Shown here: piece by piece, positions 44,854 to 52,160 of the stretch
Numbering within the stretch: position 1 is the first letter of the stretch
How the letters are laid out: the number at the start of each line of letters is the position of its first letter
Notes under the pieces: model-generated
What the model was told of the DNA's origin: nothing
The model's database searches: none
Seen by the model: only the letters and a program-made list of their open reading frames with translations
Assembly (NCBI RefSeq): GCF_003634705.1
Contig: NZ_RBWU01000005.1
Span: 620,001-684,000 of the forward strand
Direction: 5' to 3'
DNA: 64,000 nt
DNA from: Actinomadura pelletieri DSM 43383
GTDB lineage: Bacteria > Actinomycetota > Actinomycetes > Streptosporangiales > Streptosporangiaceae
Program-made: the position numbers and the translations under genes

Positions 44854-45600
44854 CGCACGGCACACCGCCAGCACGAACTGGCAGCCCTGTCGGCCGAGGG
44901 ACGTTCGACACTCCGGGGGAAGCCCACCGACGGTCGAGTGGCACGCCGGAAAGCCCTCAAGTACGCCTCAAGAAGCGTGGCCGCGTCACCTCCAAGAGGC
45001 GAACCCCGCGTCCACACCCCAGTGGCCGACCGGCACCATCGCACGGCACACCACCAACCCGAGCCCGAGCCCGTCGAGCAAAGAACGTCCAACACGCCTG
45101 CAGGGAAGCCCACCGACAGTCGAGTGGTGCACCGGAAAGCCCTCAGGTACGCCTCAAGGAGCGTGGCCGCGTCACCTCCAACAGGTGGACCCCGCGTCCA
45201 CAACCCGGTAGCCGACCGGCACCGCCGCACGGCACACCACCAAACCGAGTTCGAGCCCGTCGAGCAAAGAACGCCCCGACACGCCTGAGGGGAAGCCCAC
45301 CGACAGTCGAGTGGTGCGCCGGAAAGCCCTCAGGTACGCCTCAAGGAGCGTGGCCGCGTCACCTCCAACAGGTGGACCCCGCGTCCACAACCCGGTGGCC
45401 GACCGGCACCATCGCACGGCACACCACCAAACCGAGTTCGAGCCCGTCGAGCAAGGGACGTCCGATACTTCGGGGGGAGCCCACCGGGGGGCGAGTGGTG
45501 TGCTGGAAGGTCCTTGGGTGGGCAACGAGGAGTGTGGCGGCGGCGCCTTCACGAGGGTTGAGCCCGTCCACAACGGTGGTGATCGGCCGGCACCGTGGTC
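44854..45600. repeat. Four-copy 186-bp tandem repeat array (non-coding)
   Basis: The landmark CGCACGG recurs at 44854, 45040, 45226 and 45413, spacing 186, 186 and 187 bp. Copies 2 and 3 are most alike; copy 1 and the second half of copy 4 are decayed. Each copy carries the blocks CTCAGGTACGCCTCAAGG and GTGGCCGCGTCACCTCCA; copies 2-3 also carry GTGGACCCCGCGTCCAC, a 6-bp hairpin. Open frames of 62 codons per unit are possible on both strands, but copy 3 has a 1-nt insertion and GC at third positions is clearly below the neighbouring genes, so coding is unlikely. It fills most of a 1.2-kb gene-free gap. Confidence 0.9.
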
Positions 45601-45857
45601 TGGCATAGCGGCGACACCGGGTTGTGGGTTGTTGTCGGGACGGGGCGTCCGACGTTCGAGGTAGTTGGCGGTATTGGGTGGTTTGTCGGGATGTGGTCGG
45701 GTGAAATGGGGGCGGGATCCGCTCTCGGGGTGAAACCAGTGGCATGGTGGAGTGAGTCTCATATGTATGGGCCGGAATCCGTGACCGGGTGTCACGGAGA
45801 GCCGTGCGCACGACTGGTGCGGGGAACGTCCTCGCCGTCGGGAGAAGGGAACGGCCG

Positions 45858-47513
45858 GTGTCCTACGGGCAGATGGCAGGCGGCGGGCCGTCCGTCGACA
45901 CGATCCTCTCGGAGCCGAACTGCAAACCCGGTGGCGTCGTGGCGGGCAAGGTGCACCTGCGCGGCGGAGCCGGACCGGTGGAGATCCGCCATGTGACGCT
46001 GGCGCTCATGCCGCGCATGCAGAACGGCTACGGCGGTGAGACGGCCGGACCCGAGGTGTACCGGGGCGCCCTCACGCGCGGGTTCCGGCTGGAGGCCGCG
46101 CAGCAGCGCGACCTGGCGTTCTCCATCCCGCTGCCGTACGAGCTGCCGTTCACGACCGTGCTCGGCCACGAACTGCCCGGCTTCACCATCGGCATGTGCA
46201 CGGAGGTCGATGCCAAGGGGCAGCCCGACCCCGGCGACATCGACCCGATCTCCGTGGAGCCGCTGGAGTCGCAGCAGTGGGTGCTCGCCGCGATCGCCCG
46301 GCTCGGTTTCCAGATCACCAATGTCACGTTCGAGTCGTCCAAGCTGAGGGGCGTGTCCCAGCAACTCCCGTTCCACCAGGAGATCCATCTCAACCCGCCC
46401 TCCGCGTACGCGGGACGGATCGAGAAGGTCGGGCTGAGCTTCGTCGCCAGCCCGCGCAGCATGGCCTTCGTGCTCCGCGCCGAGGACCGCAAGACCCCCA
46501 CGGACGAGTCGTTCGGCGTCTTCCAGGTGTCGCACGCGGAGGCCGCCGAGACCGACTGGAACGCCAAGATCAACCAGTGGCTCGAGGCCGCGGTGGCGCT
46601 GCCGCGATCGTCCCGGTCCGGCTCCGCCGGCGGCGCCACGCACGGGAGCCCGCTGCCGCCTCCGGGCGGGTCGCCGTTCCCGCCGCCTCCACCGGCGGCA
46701 CGGCCCGCCGCGTCCTACGGCGGGCCCGGAGATTACGGTCACCCCGGCGGCGCGCACGTCCCGCCGCCCGCACCCGCTCCGGGCCATGCGCCCGCCGCCA
46801 TGCAGACTCCGGGCCATGCGCCCGCCGCCATGCAGACCCCGGGCCACGCGCCGCCGCCCGGACCGGCCCGTCCACCGGGTCACCACCCGGGCGGGCAGCC
46901 GTTCCCGCCGCCTCCTCCGGGCGGCCTCCCCGGCCACTCCCCCATGCCCGGCCACGGCGGCCCGCCGCCGCCTCCGCCGCCCGGTCACACGCCGCCCGGT
47001 CACACGCCGCCCGGTCACACGCCGCCCGGTCACACGCCGCCGGGCGGCCCGCTGCCGCCGGCACCCGGGCAGGGAGGCGCCTACCCACCGCCGCACGCCG
47101 CACCGCCGCCGATGCCCTACCCGCCCGCGCCGCACGGGCATCCGGGTCAGCCGCCCGTGCACGTCCATCACCACCGTCCGCCCGGCCACCACGGGCACCG
47201 CGGTTACGGCGCCGCCGCCGGTGCGGTCGGCGGAGCCGCCGGCGTGGTCGGCGGGGCCGCGGCGGCCGGGATCGCGGGCGGCATGGCGATCGGCGCGATG
47301 GGCGACGCGGCCGGATACGCGCAGAACGTCGCGGGTTACGTCGCGGGCCATCCCGTGGACGCGTTCGGCAACGCGGTCGCCGGATACGCGGGCCAGGCCG
47401 CCGGACAGATCGCCGGGAACGTCGCCGGAGAGGTCGCGGGCAATGTGGCCGGGGAGATCGCGGGCGGCGCCGCGGAAATCCTCGGCGGCCTGCTGGGCGG
47501 CCTTTTCGGCTGA
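45858..47513 (+). CDS. Spo0M-like (SpoOM) protein with long disordered tail
   Basis: 551 residues, GTG start at 45858 with GAAGGGA upstream. The N-terminal ~240 residues are the SpoOM/arrestin-like domain: CKPGGVVAGKVHLRGGAGPVEIRHV, FSIPLPYELPFTTVLGHELPG, AIARLGFQITNVTFESSKLRG and FHQEIHLNPPS. Then follows a Pro/Gly/His-rich segment with HAPAAMQTPG and PPGHT repeats (about 265-460), a HVHHHRPPGHHGHRGYG histidine patch, and an Ala/Gly-rich amphipathic ending (residues about 460-551). Spo0M controls sporulation or cell division in Bacillus; the actinomycete role is inferred. The Gly/Ala tail could associate with membranes. Confidence 0.9.
   Translation: MSYGQMAGGGPSVDTILSEPNCKPGGVVAGKVHLRGGAGPVEIRHVTLALMPRMQNGYGGETAGPEVYRGALTRGFRLEAAQQRDLAFSIPLPYELPFTTVLGHELPGFTIGMCTEVDAKGQPDPGDIDPISVEPLESQQWVLAAIARLGFQITNVTFESSKLRGVSQQLPFHQEIHLNPPSAYAGRIEKVGLSFVASPRSMAFVLRAEDRKTPTDESFGVFQVSHAEAAETDWNAKINQWLEAAVALPRSSRSGSAGGATHGSPLPPPGGSPFPPPPPAARPAASYGGPGDYGHPGGAHVPPPAPAPGHAPAAMQTPGHAPAAMQTPGHAPPPGPARPPGHHPGGQPFPPPPPGGLPGHSPMPGHGGPPPPPPPGHTPPGHTPPGHTPPGHTPPGGPLPPAPGQGGAYPPPHAAPPPMPYPPAPHGHPGQPPVHVHHHRPPGHHGHRGYGAAAGAVGGAAGVVGGAAAAGIAGGMAIGAMGDAAGYAQNVAGYVAGHPVDAFGNAVAGYAGQAAGQIAGNVAGEVAGNVAGEIAGGAAEILGGLLGGLFG
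46781..47035. repeat. In-frame 30-bp and 15-bp repeats in the spo0M-like gene
   Basis: A 30-bp unit (46781-46810, 46811-46840, partial third) encodes GHAPAAMQTP. A 15-bp unit, GCCGCCCGGTCACAC, occurs four times at 46976-47035 and encodes PPGHT. Both are multiples of three and lie in the disordered linker. Confidence 0.85.
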
Positions 47514-47531
47514 TCGACCGCGCTCCCGAGT

Positions 47532-47560
47532 ATTTCCGGCGGCGACACGCCACCGGAAAT
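47532..47560 (+). terminator. Terminator after the spo0M-like gene
   Basis: A nested hairpin: ATTTCCGG (47532-47539) with CCGGAAAT (47553-47560), and inside it GGCG with CGCC around a 3-nt loop. It begins 19 nt after the stop. Confidence 0.7.
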
Positions 47561-47630
47561 TGTCGGGTCATTCGGACGAGATCCGTTGCGCTCTCGGCCA
47601 ATCGGGCCGCGGGTGGTTATCGTCGTGACC

Positions 47631-48503
47631 ATGACCACCGTGATCCTGGTCCTGCTCTGCCTCGCGATCGCCGGACGCGAACTGTACCTGGCGTCCGACA
47701 AGCGGCTGCCCCGCGCCCAGGCGGAACTGCGTGAGCTGCGCGGCCAGGTGTCGGAGCTGGCGCGCCGGCACGACGCGTTGAAGGCGGTGGTGGACGAGGC
47801 GACCGAACCCGCCGGCATCCCGATCCCGCCGCAGCAGTCCGAGGACCCGCCCACCGAGATCGTCGACCGGCTCGACTCCATCACCGGCCGGGTGGAGCGG
47901 TTGGAGAAGCAGTTCAACGACCTGTCCGGCGAACTCGCGGGCCTCGACCTCGACCGGGAGGCGCAGCGCGCGCTGGCCCGATCGCTGGACGCGGTGGAGC
48001 GGGACGTCGTGGAACTCCACCGGGAGATGCTCGACCGCCTGGACCGCGAGGAGGGCGTCGTCACCGGCGTCCTGCTCAGCGAGGAGGGCGAGGGTGAGAC
48101 GCTGCTCGCCGACGCCTACGAACGCTGCGCCGCCGAGTACGGGTTGCGCGTCCGGGTCCGCGACCAGCGTGCCGCGCAGTCCACCGGCACCTACCGCGGG
48201 ACGGTGTACCACCTTTCGGGACGCCGCCCCGAGGAACTCGCCGAAGACCTGCTCGACCACGCCCGCGGCACGGACGATTCGAGCGCCCTCGGCGCGCTGC
48301 TCACCGAGCTGGCGGCGCTGCGCGGCGGTGGCGTCGTCCAGTTCGGCCCGTTCACCGCCGCCGGAACACCGGACGCGCTCGTCTGCGGCGTCGTCCCGGA
48401 CGGCGACGCGCCGCCCGCGCCACCGCGCCAACTCGTGGACCTCATCCGCGCCCTTCCCACGGACCGGCAGAGCGACCTGTCCTGGCTGCGCGCCGCCGAG
48501 TGA
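47631..48503 (+). CDS. Membrane-anchored coiled-coil protein of unknown function
   Basis: 290 residues. One N-terminal membrane helix (residues 1-18, MTTVILVLLCLAIAGREL) is followed by a long coiled coil (about 20-150: RAQAELRELRGQVSELARRH, EIVDRLDSITGRVERLEKQF, LARSLDAVERDVVELHREM). A globular C-terminal ~130 residues contains ADAYERCAAEYGLRVRVRDQ, GTYRGTVYHLSGRRPEELAEDL and FGPFTAAGTPDALVCGVVP. No family recognised. ATG at 47631; a GTG two codons upstream is an alternative. Convergent with the repeat-rich gene that follows (the stop codons meet at 48503/48504). Confidence 0.8.
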   Translation: MTTVILVLLCLAIAGRELYLASDKRLPRAQAELRELRGQVSELARRHDALKAVVDEATEPAGIPIPPQQSEDPPTEIVDRLDSITGRVERLEKQFNDLSGELAGLDLDREAQRALARSLDAVERDVVELHREMLDRLDREEGVVTGVLLSEEGEGETLLADAYERCAAEYGLRVRVRDQRAAQSTGTYRGTVYHLSGRRPEELAEDLLDHARGTDDSSALGALLTELAALRGGGVVQFGPFTAAGTPDALVCGVVPDGDAPPAPPRQLVDLIRALPTDRQSDLSWLRAAE

Positions 48504-51134
48504 TCAAGGCCGGACGAAGCGCGACAGGCCCTCCGTCCGGTCCACGCCGAACGCCAGCAGACACCGCGGCACCCGCGCCACGTCGACCTGGAGGCACAGC
48601 CCGAGACCGAGGTCCGGGTCGACGAAGACGACGTGCCGCAACGCCCGCAACGCCCTGCGTGCCCGAGCCCGCGTCTCCGGACGCGACGCCTCGTGCAGCG
48701 TGTCCGTGACCATCTGGCCCGCGTACCGCCACAGCGCCGCCGAGTCCAGCACCCGCACCCCCGCCGACCGCAGGTTCGCGACGATCACGACTCCGGTGTC
48801 GTCGTCCTCGGGTTCGTCCGGCACCGGCAGCACATGGTCGCCCGCCAGGGCACGCGGCGCCCGCGGCCCGCCCACGGCCCGGTGGTACCGCAGCGGATCG
48901 AGCGTGTCGATGACGAACGCCCCCGCGTACGGCCTGGACGCCCGCGGTGGCGCGGCCCGTCCCGCCAGCGGCGCCCGCACGGCACGCCCACCCAGGTGCG
49001 CGCTGAGGTCGAACACCATGCCCGCCTCGTCCAGCCACAGCGGAACCCCGAGCCTGGCCGCCGCCCTCCCGTCGGCGGCGTCGACCATGCGCCACAGCTC
49101 GTCGGCCCGCCGTGAGAGCGTCGCCGCCAGACCGAGCCCCGGGAACGCTCCGTCCAACACCGCAAGCGTCGCCCGCCACGTCGCACCACCAACGAACTCG
49201 GCGACGAACGCGTCCGCCTGCGCCCTGCGCCGCCGCGGATCCACAACGGCCCGCGGGCGCGGCAGCGGCTCAGGCACCGTCACCGATGGCGGCGCGGCCG
49301 ACAACCCCTTCCCCGGCAGGAACGGTTCATCGGCTCGCTCATGACGCCCCACGGTCCGCCCCCACGAAGGCGGCGCCTCGGCCCCTGCATCGCGCCGCCC
49401 CCAAGTCAACGGATCCTCCTCCACCCCGTCCCGACCCTCCTCACGAGCCCTCCAACCCGACGCCCCGGCCGCCCCAAAGGACGCACCGGCCAACGGCTCC
49501 CCACCCGACACCGAGCGTCCTCCCGAAGCTGAAGACCCCCCACCCTCACCAGAAGACGGCCCAGCCACCCCACGCGGCACCCACCCCAACGACGAGCCAC
49601 CAGAAGACAGCGGTCGCGTGTCTGAGGCGGAGGACTCGAAAGCCTCACCGGGCACCGACTCGGCTGACCCCTGCGGCCCAGGCGCCGGTCGTCCTCCCGG
49701 CGCTGAAGGCCGCCCTCCCTCACCAGACGACGGTCCAGCCACCCCATGCGGCGCCCAACCCAACGGCGACTCACCGGCCGACGACAACCGCGCCTCCGAC
49801 GCCGAAGACCCCGAACCCCCACCGGACGACGACCCAGCAGACCCATGGCTTCCAGGCGCCGGTCGTTGGCTCGGTGTTGAAGCCTGCGGTACCCCCGCAG
49901 CCGGCGGCCCGGACACCCCACGCGGCACCCAAGCCGACGGAGAGCCAGCGGACGATTGTGGTCGCGTGTCTGAGGCGGCGGGTTCAGAAGCCTCACCGGA
50001 CAGTGGCCCGGCTGACCCCTGCGGCCCAGGCGCCGATCGTCCTCCCGGCGCTGACGACCGCCCTCCCTCACCAGACGACGGTCCAGCCACCCCATGCGGA
50101 GCCCAACCCAACGGCGACTCACCGGCCGACGACAACCGCGCCTCCGACGCCGAAGACCCCGAACCCCCACCGGACGACGACCCAGCAGACCCATGGCTTC
50201 CAGGCGCCGGTCGTTGGCTCGGTGTTGAAGCCTGCGGTACCCCCGCAGCCGGCGGCCCGGACACCCCACGCGGCACCCAAGCCGACGGAGAGCCAGCGGA
50301 CGATTGTGGTCGCGTGTCTGAGGCGGCGGGTTCAGAAGCCTCACCGGACAGTGGCCCGGCTGACCCCTGCGGCCCAGGCGCCGGTCGTCCTCCCGGTGCT
50401 GAAGGGTGTCCTCCCTCGTTAGGAGACGGTCCGGCCACCCCGCGCGGAGCCCAACCCAACGGCGACTCACCGGCCGACGACAACCGCGCCTCCGATGCCG
50501 AGGACTCTGAACGCTCGCCGGCCGACGGCTCGGTAGGCCCGTAGGTCGTAGGTGTCGATCGTTGGCTTGGTGTTGGAGCCTGCGGTACCTCGACAGTTGG
50601 CTCGGGCGGGCCATGTGGTGTCCAGGGCGACGGGTAGCCGCCGGGGGACGGTGGTCGCGCGGCCGGTGCCGAGGAAGCCTCGCCGGGTGGCGGTTCAGGG
50701 GGTGTCCAGGCGGCTGGTGCCTCTCCGGGCGGTGTCGATGGTCCGGCTGGGCCGTGTGGGGTCCAGCCCTGCGGCGGGCCGGGGGACGGATCGGATGGGA
50801 CGGCCGTCGGTCGTTCGCGTGGTGGTGAAGGTCGCGTTTCGCCTGGCGCCTCGTGTGGTGGCGGGGAGCCGGCGGGGGGTTTTGTGGTCGCGCCGGTCGG
50901 TTGTGAGGGTTGGGGGGTCTGGGCGGGTGGTGGTGGGGCGGGGGGTGCCCAGGTTGAGGGTGGGCGGGTGTGGGGGGTCCAGGGTTGGGAGGCGGGGGGT
51001 TGCCGGTCGGCCGGCTTGGGTCGGGGGGCGGAGCTTCTGCCCGCCACGTGGACGTCCTCCGGGTAGGGGCCGGGAGGTGGCGTCGCGTCGGGGTCCTCGG
51101 GCTCGGGGCTACGGTCGCGCGGGCCGAATCTCAC
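48504..51134 (-). CDS. Large Pro/Ser/Gly-rich repeat protein with conserved C-terminal domain, unknown function
   Basis: 876 residues, GTG start. Residues 1-560 are low complexity (Pro, Ser, Gly, Ala) with a 116-residue unit, encoded by a 348-bp tandem repeat, of the type GAGESPLGWAPHGVAGPSSG. No signal peptide. The last ~300 residues form a globular domain (RRRRAQADAFVAEFVGGATWRATLAVLDGAFPGLGLAATL, GVPLWLDEAGMVFDLSAHLGGR, VRVLDSAALWRYAGQMVTDTL, FVDPDLGLGLCLQVDVARVP) that I do not recognise. A second gene of comparable unknown type follows on the same strand upstream. The DNA repeat copies are almost identical, so duplication is recent. Confidence 0.8.
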   Translation of the reverse strand: MRFGPRDRSPEPEDPDATPPPGPYPEDVHVAGRSSAPRPKPADRQPPASQPWTPHTRPPSTWAPPAPPPPAQTPQPSQPTGATTKPPAGSPPPHEAPGETRPSPPRERPTAVPSDPSPGPPQGWTPHGPAGPSTPPGEAPAAWTPPEPPPGEASSAPAARPPSPGGYPSPWTPHGPPEPTVEVPQAPTPSQRSTPTTYGPTEPSAGERSESSASEARLSSAGESPLGWAPRGVAGPSPNEGGHPSAPGGRPAPGPQGSAGPLSGEASEPAASDTRPQSSAGSPSAWVPRGVSGPPAAGVPQASTPSQRPAPGSHGSAGSSSGGGSGSSASEARLSSAGESPLGWAPHGVAGPSSGEGGRSSAPGGRSAPGPQGSAGPLSGEASEPAASDTRPQSSAGSPSAWVPRGVSGPPAAGVPQASTPSQRPAPGSHGSAGSSSGGGSGSSASEARLSSAGESPLGWAPHGVAGPSSGEGGRPSAPGGRPAPGPQGSAESVPGEAFESSASDTRPLSSGGSSLGWVPRGVAGPSSGEGGGSSASGGRSVSGGEPLAGASFGAAGASGWRAREEGRDGVEEDPLTWGRRDAGAEAPPSWGRTVGRHERADEPFLPGKGLSAAPPSVTVPEPLPRPRAVVDPRRRRAQADAFVAEFVGGATWRATLAVLDGAFPGLGLAATLSRRADELWRMVDAADGRAAARLGVPLWLDEAGMVFDLSAHLGGRAVRAPLAGRAAPPRASRPYAGAFVIDTLDPLRYHRAVGGPRAPRALAGDHVLPVPDEPEDDDTGVVIVANLRSAGVRVLDSAALWRYAGQMVTDTLHEASRPETRARARRALRALRHVVFVDPDLGLGLCLQVDVARVPRCLLAFGVDRTEGLSRFVRP
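49663..50530. repeat. 348-bp tandem repeat inside the repeat-rich gene
   Basis: Two near-identical 348-bp units (49663-50010, 50011-50358) and a partial third from 50359. They encode the disordered region, and 348 is a multiple of three (116 codons). Only a few substitutions separate copies 1 and 2. Weaker repeat remains extend on both sides. Confidence 0.9.
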
Positions 51135-51172
51135 GTGTCGATCCTGCGCTCAGATCAAGATCATGGGCAAGG

Positions 51173-52072
51173 TCATCGGTGGCTTTGTGATGGGCCGAAG
51201 AGGGCGGCGCACAGGGATTCGAGGTCGTCTTCCGCCGGGAGGGCGACGAGTGCGAGGTCCGGGGAGGGGGCGAGGTGGAGGCGGACGGCCACCTCGCGGT
51301 GGGACGGGTCGTCGGTGCCCTCGGCCGCGGCGATGTCGCGGAGGCCGACGGAGATGATCTCGGGGAGGTCGATGACGGACGGCTGTTCGACGCGTAGTTC
51401 GTCCAGCCAGAGTTCGAGGACGCGGAGCGCGAGGCCGTTGAGGAGGCGGCCCCAGGACACCACCAGGGCGGGTGGGACGTCGTCGGTCTGGAGTTCGGGG
51501 AGGCCGTAGCGGGCCAGGCCCCTGGTGCTGAAGGAGAAGCCGCGCGGGCCGGACGTGTGCGGGAGGAGCATCCAGTCGGTGAGCCGGACGGTGCCGTCCG
51601 GACCGGGAAGGGAACGTTCGAGGTGGCTCAGGGCGAGGACCTGGGGGGTGAACACGTCTATGACGGGGGTGGCCAGGGCGGCGGCGATGGCGCCGGCGAT
51701 CGCGCGGGCCGACCATTCGTGGGCGGGGGGATGGCCGGGGCGGTAGGCGGCTCGGACGGCGAGGAGGTGGGCGGCGGTGTCGATGGCCGCCAGGTCGGAC
51801 GGGGCGGCGCCGTAGGCGGCGAGGAGGTCGCGGGGTAGGGGTGGGAAGTCCGATGCCGGGCGCTGGTCCAGGGTGAGCATGGGGCTGTCGAGCATGGCGA
51901 GGACCCGGTCGCGGAGCGGGGGCGCGGTGCGGCGTGCCACCTCGTCGCGGGCCAGCCGGGCGGGGTCGGTGATGGGCTCGGAGAGCGCCACGGCGTAGGT
52001 GCCGTAGAGCGTTTCCGGGACGGGCAGCGTCAGTTTCTCACCCAACTGTTCCCCCGTGGGGCCTCGGCGCAT
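51173..52072 (-). CDS. Protein of unknown function adjacent to the repeat-rich gene
   Basis: 299 residues, soluble, no membrane helix. Distinct stretches: LPVPETLYGTYAVALSEPI, AAHLLAVRAAYRPGHPPAHEWSA, DWMLLPHTSGPRGFSFSTRGLARYG, LVVSWGRLLNGLALRVLELWLDELR and LALVALPAEDDLESLCAALFG. I cannot assign a family. The ATG at 52072 lacks a clear ribosome-binding site. It is transcribed in the same direction as, and 38 nt before, the repeat-rich gene, so the two are probably one unit and may act together. Confidence 0.75.
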   Translation of the reverse strand: MRRGPTGEQLGEKLTLPVPETLYGTYAVALSEPITDPARLARDEVARRTAPPLRDRVLAMLDSPMLTLDQRPASDFPPLPRDLLAAYGAAPSDLAAIDTAAHLLAVRAAYRPGHPPAHEWSARAIAGAIAAALATPVIDVFTPQVLALSHLERSLPGPDGTVRLTDWMLLPHTSGPRGFSFSTRGLARYGLPELQTDDVPPALVVSWGRLLNGLALRVLELWLDELRVEQPSVIDLPEIISVGLRDIAAAEGTDDPSHREVAVRLHLAPSPDLALVALPAEDDLESLCAALFGPSQSHR

Positions 52073-52160
52073 GTCAACAATATCGATGAGACCGGACGAG
52101 ACTGGAGAAAACTAACTGGCGCGAATGGGACATTTGCCTCGCATGGCCGACATGGGGTCG

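Noticed and set aside
44833-45288. Open frame with 62-residue repeats through the 186-bp array
   Set aside because: Copy 3 has a 1-nt insertion, third-position GC is low for this genome, and equal frames are open on the minus strand.
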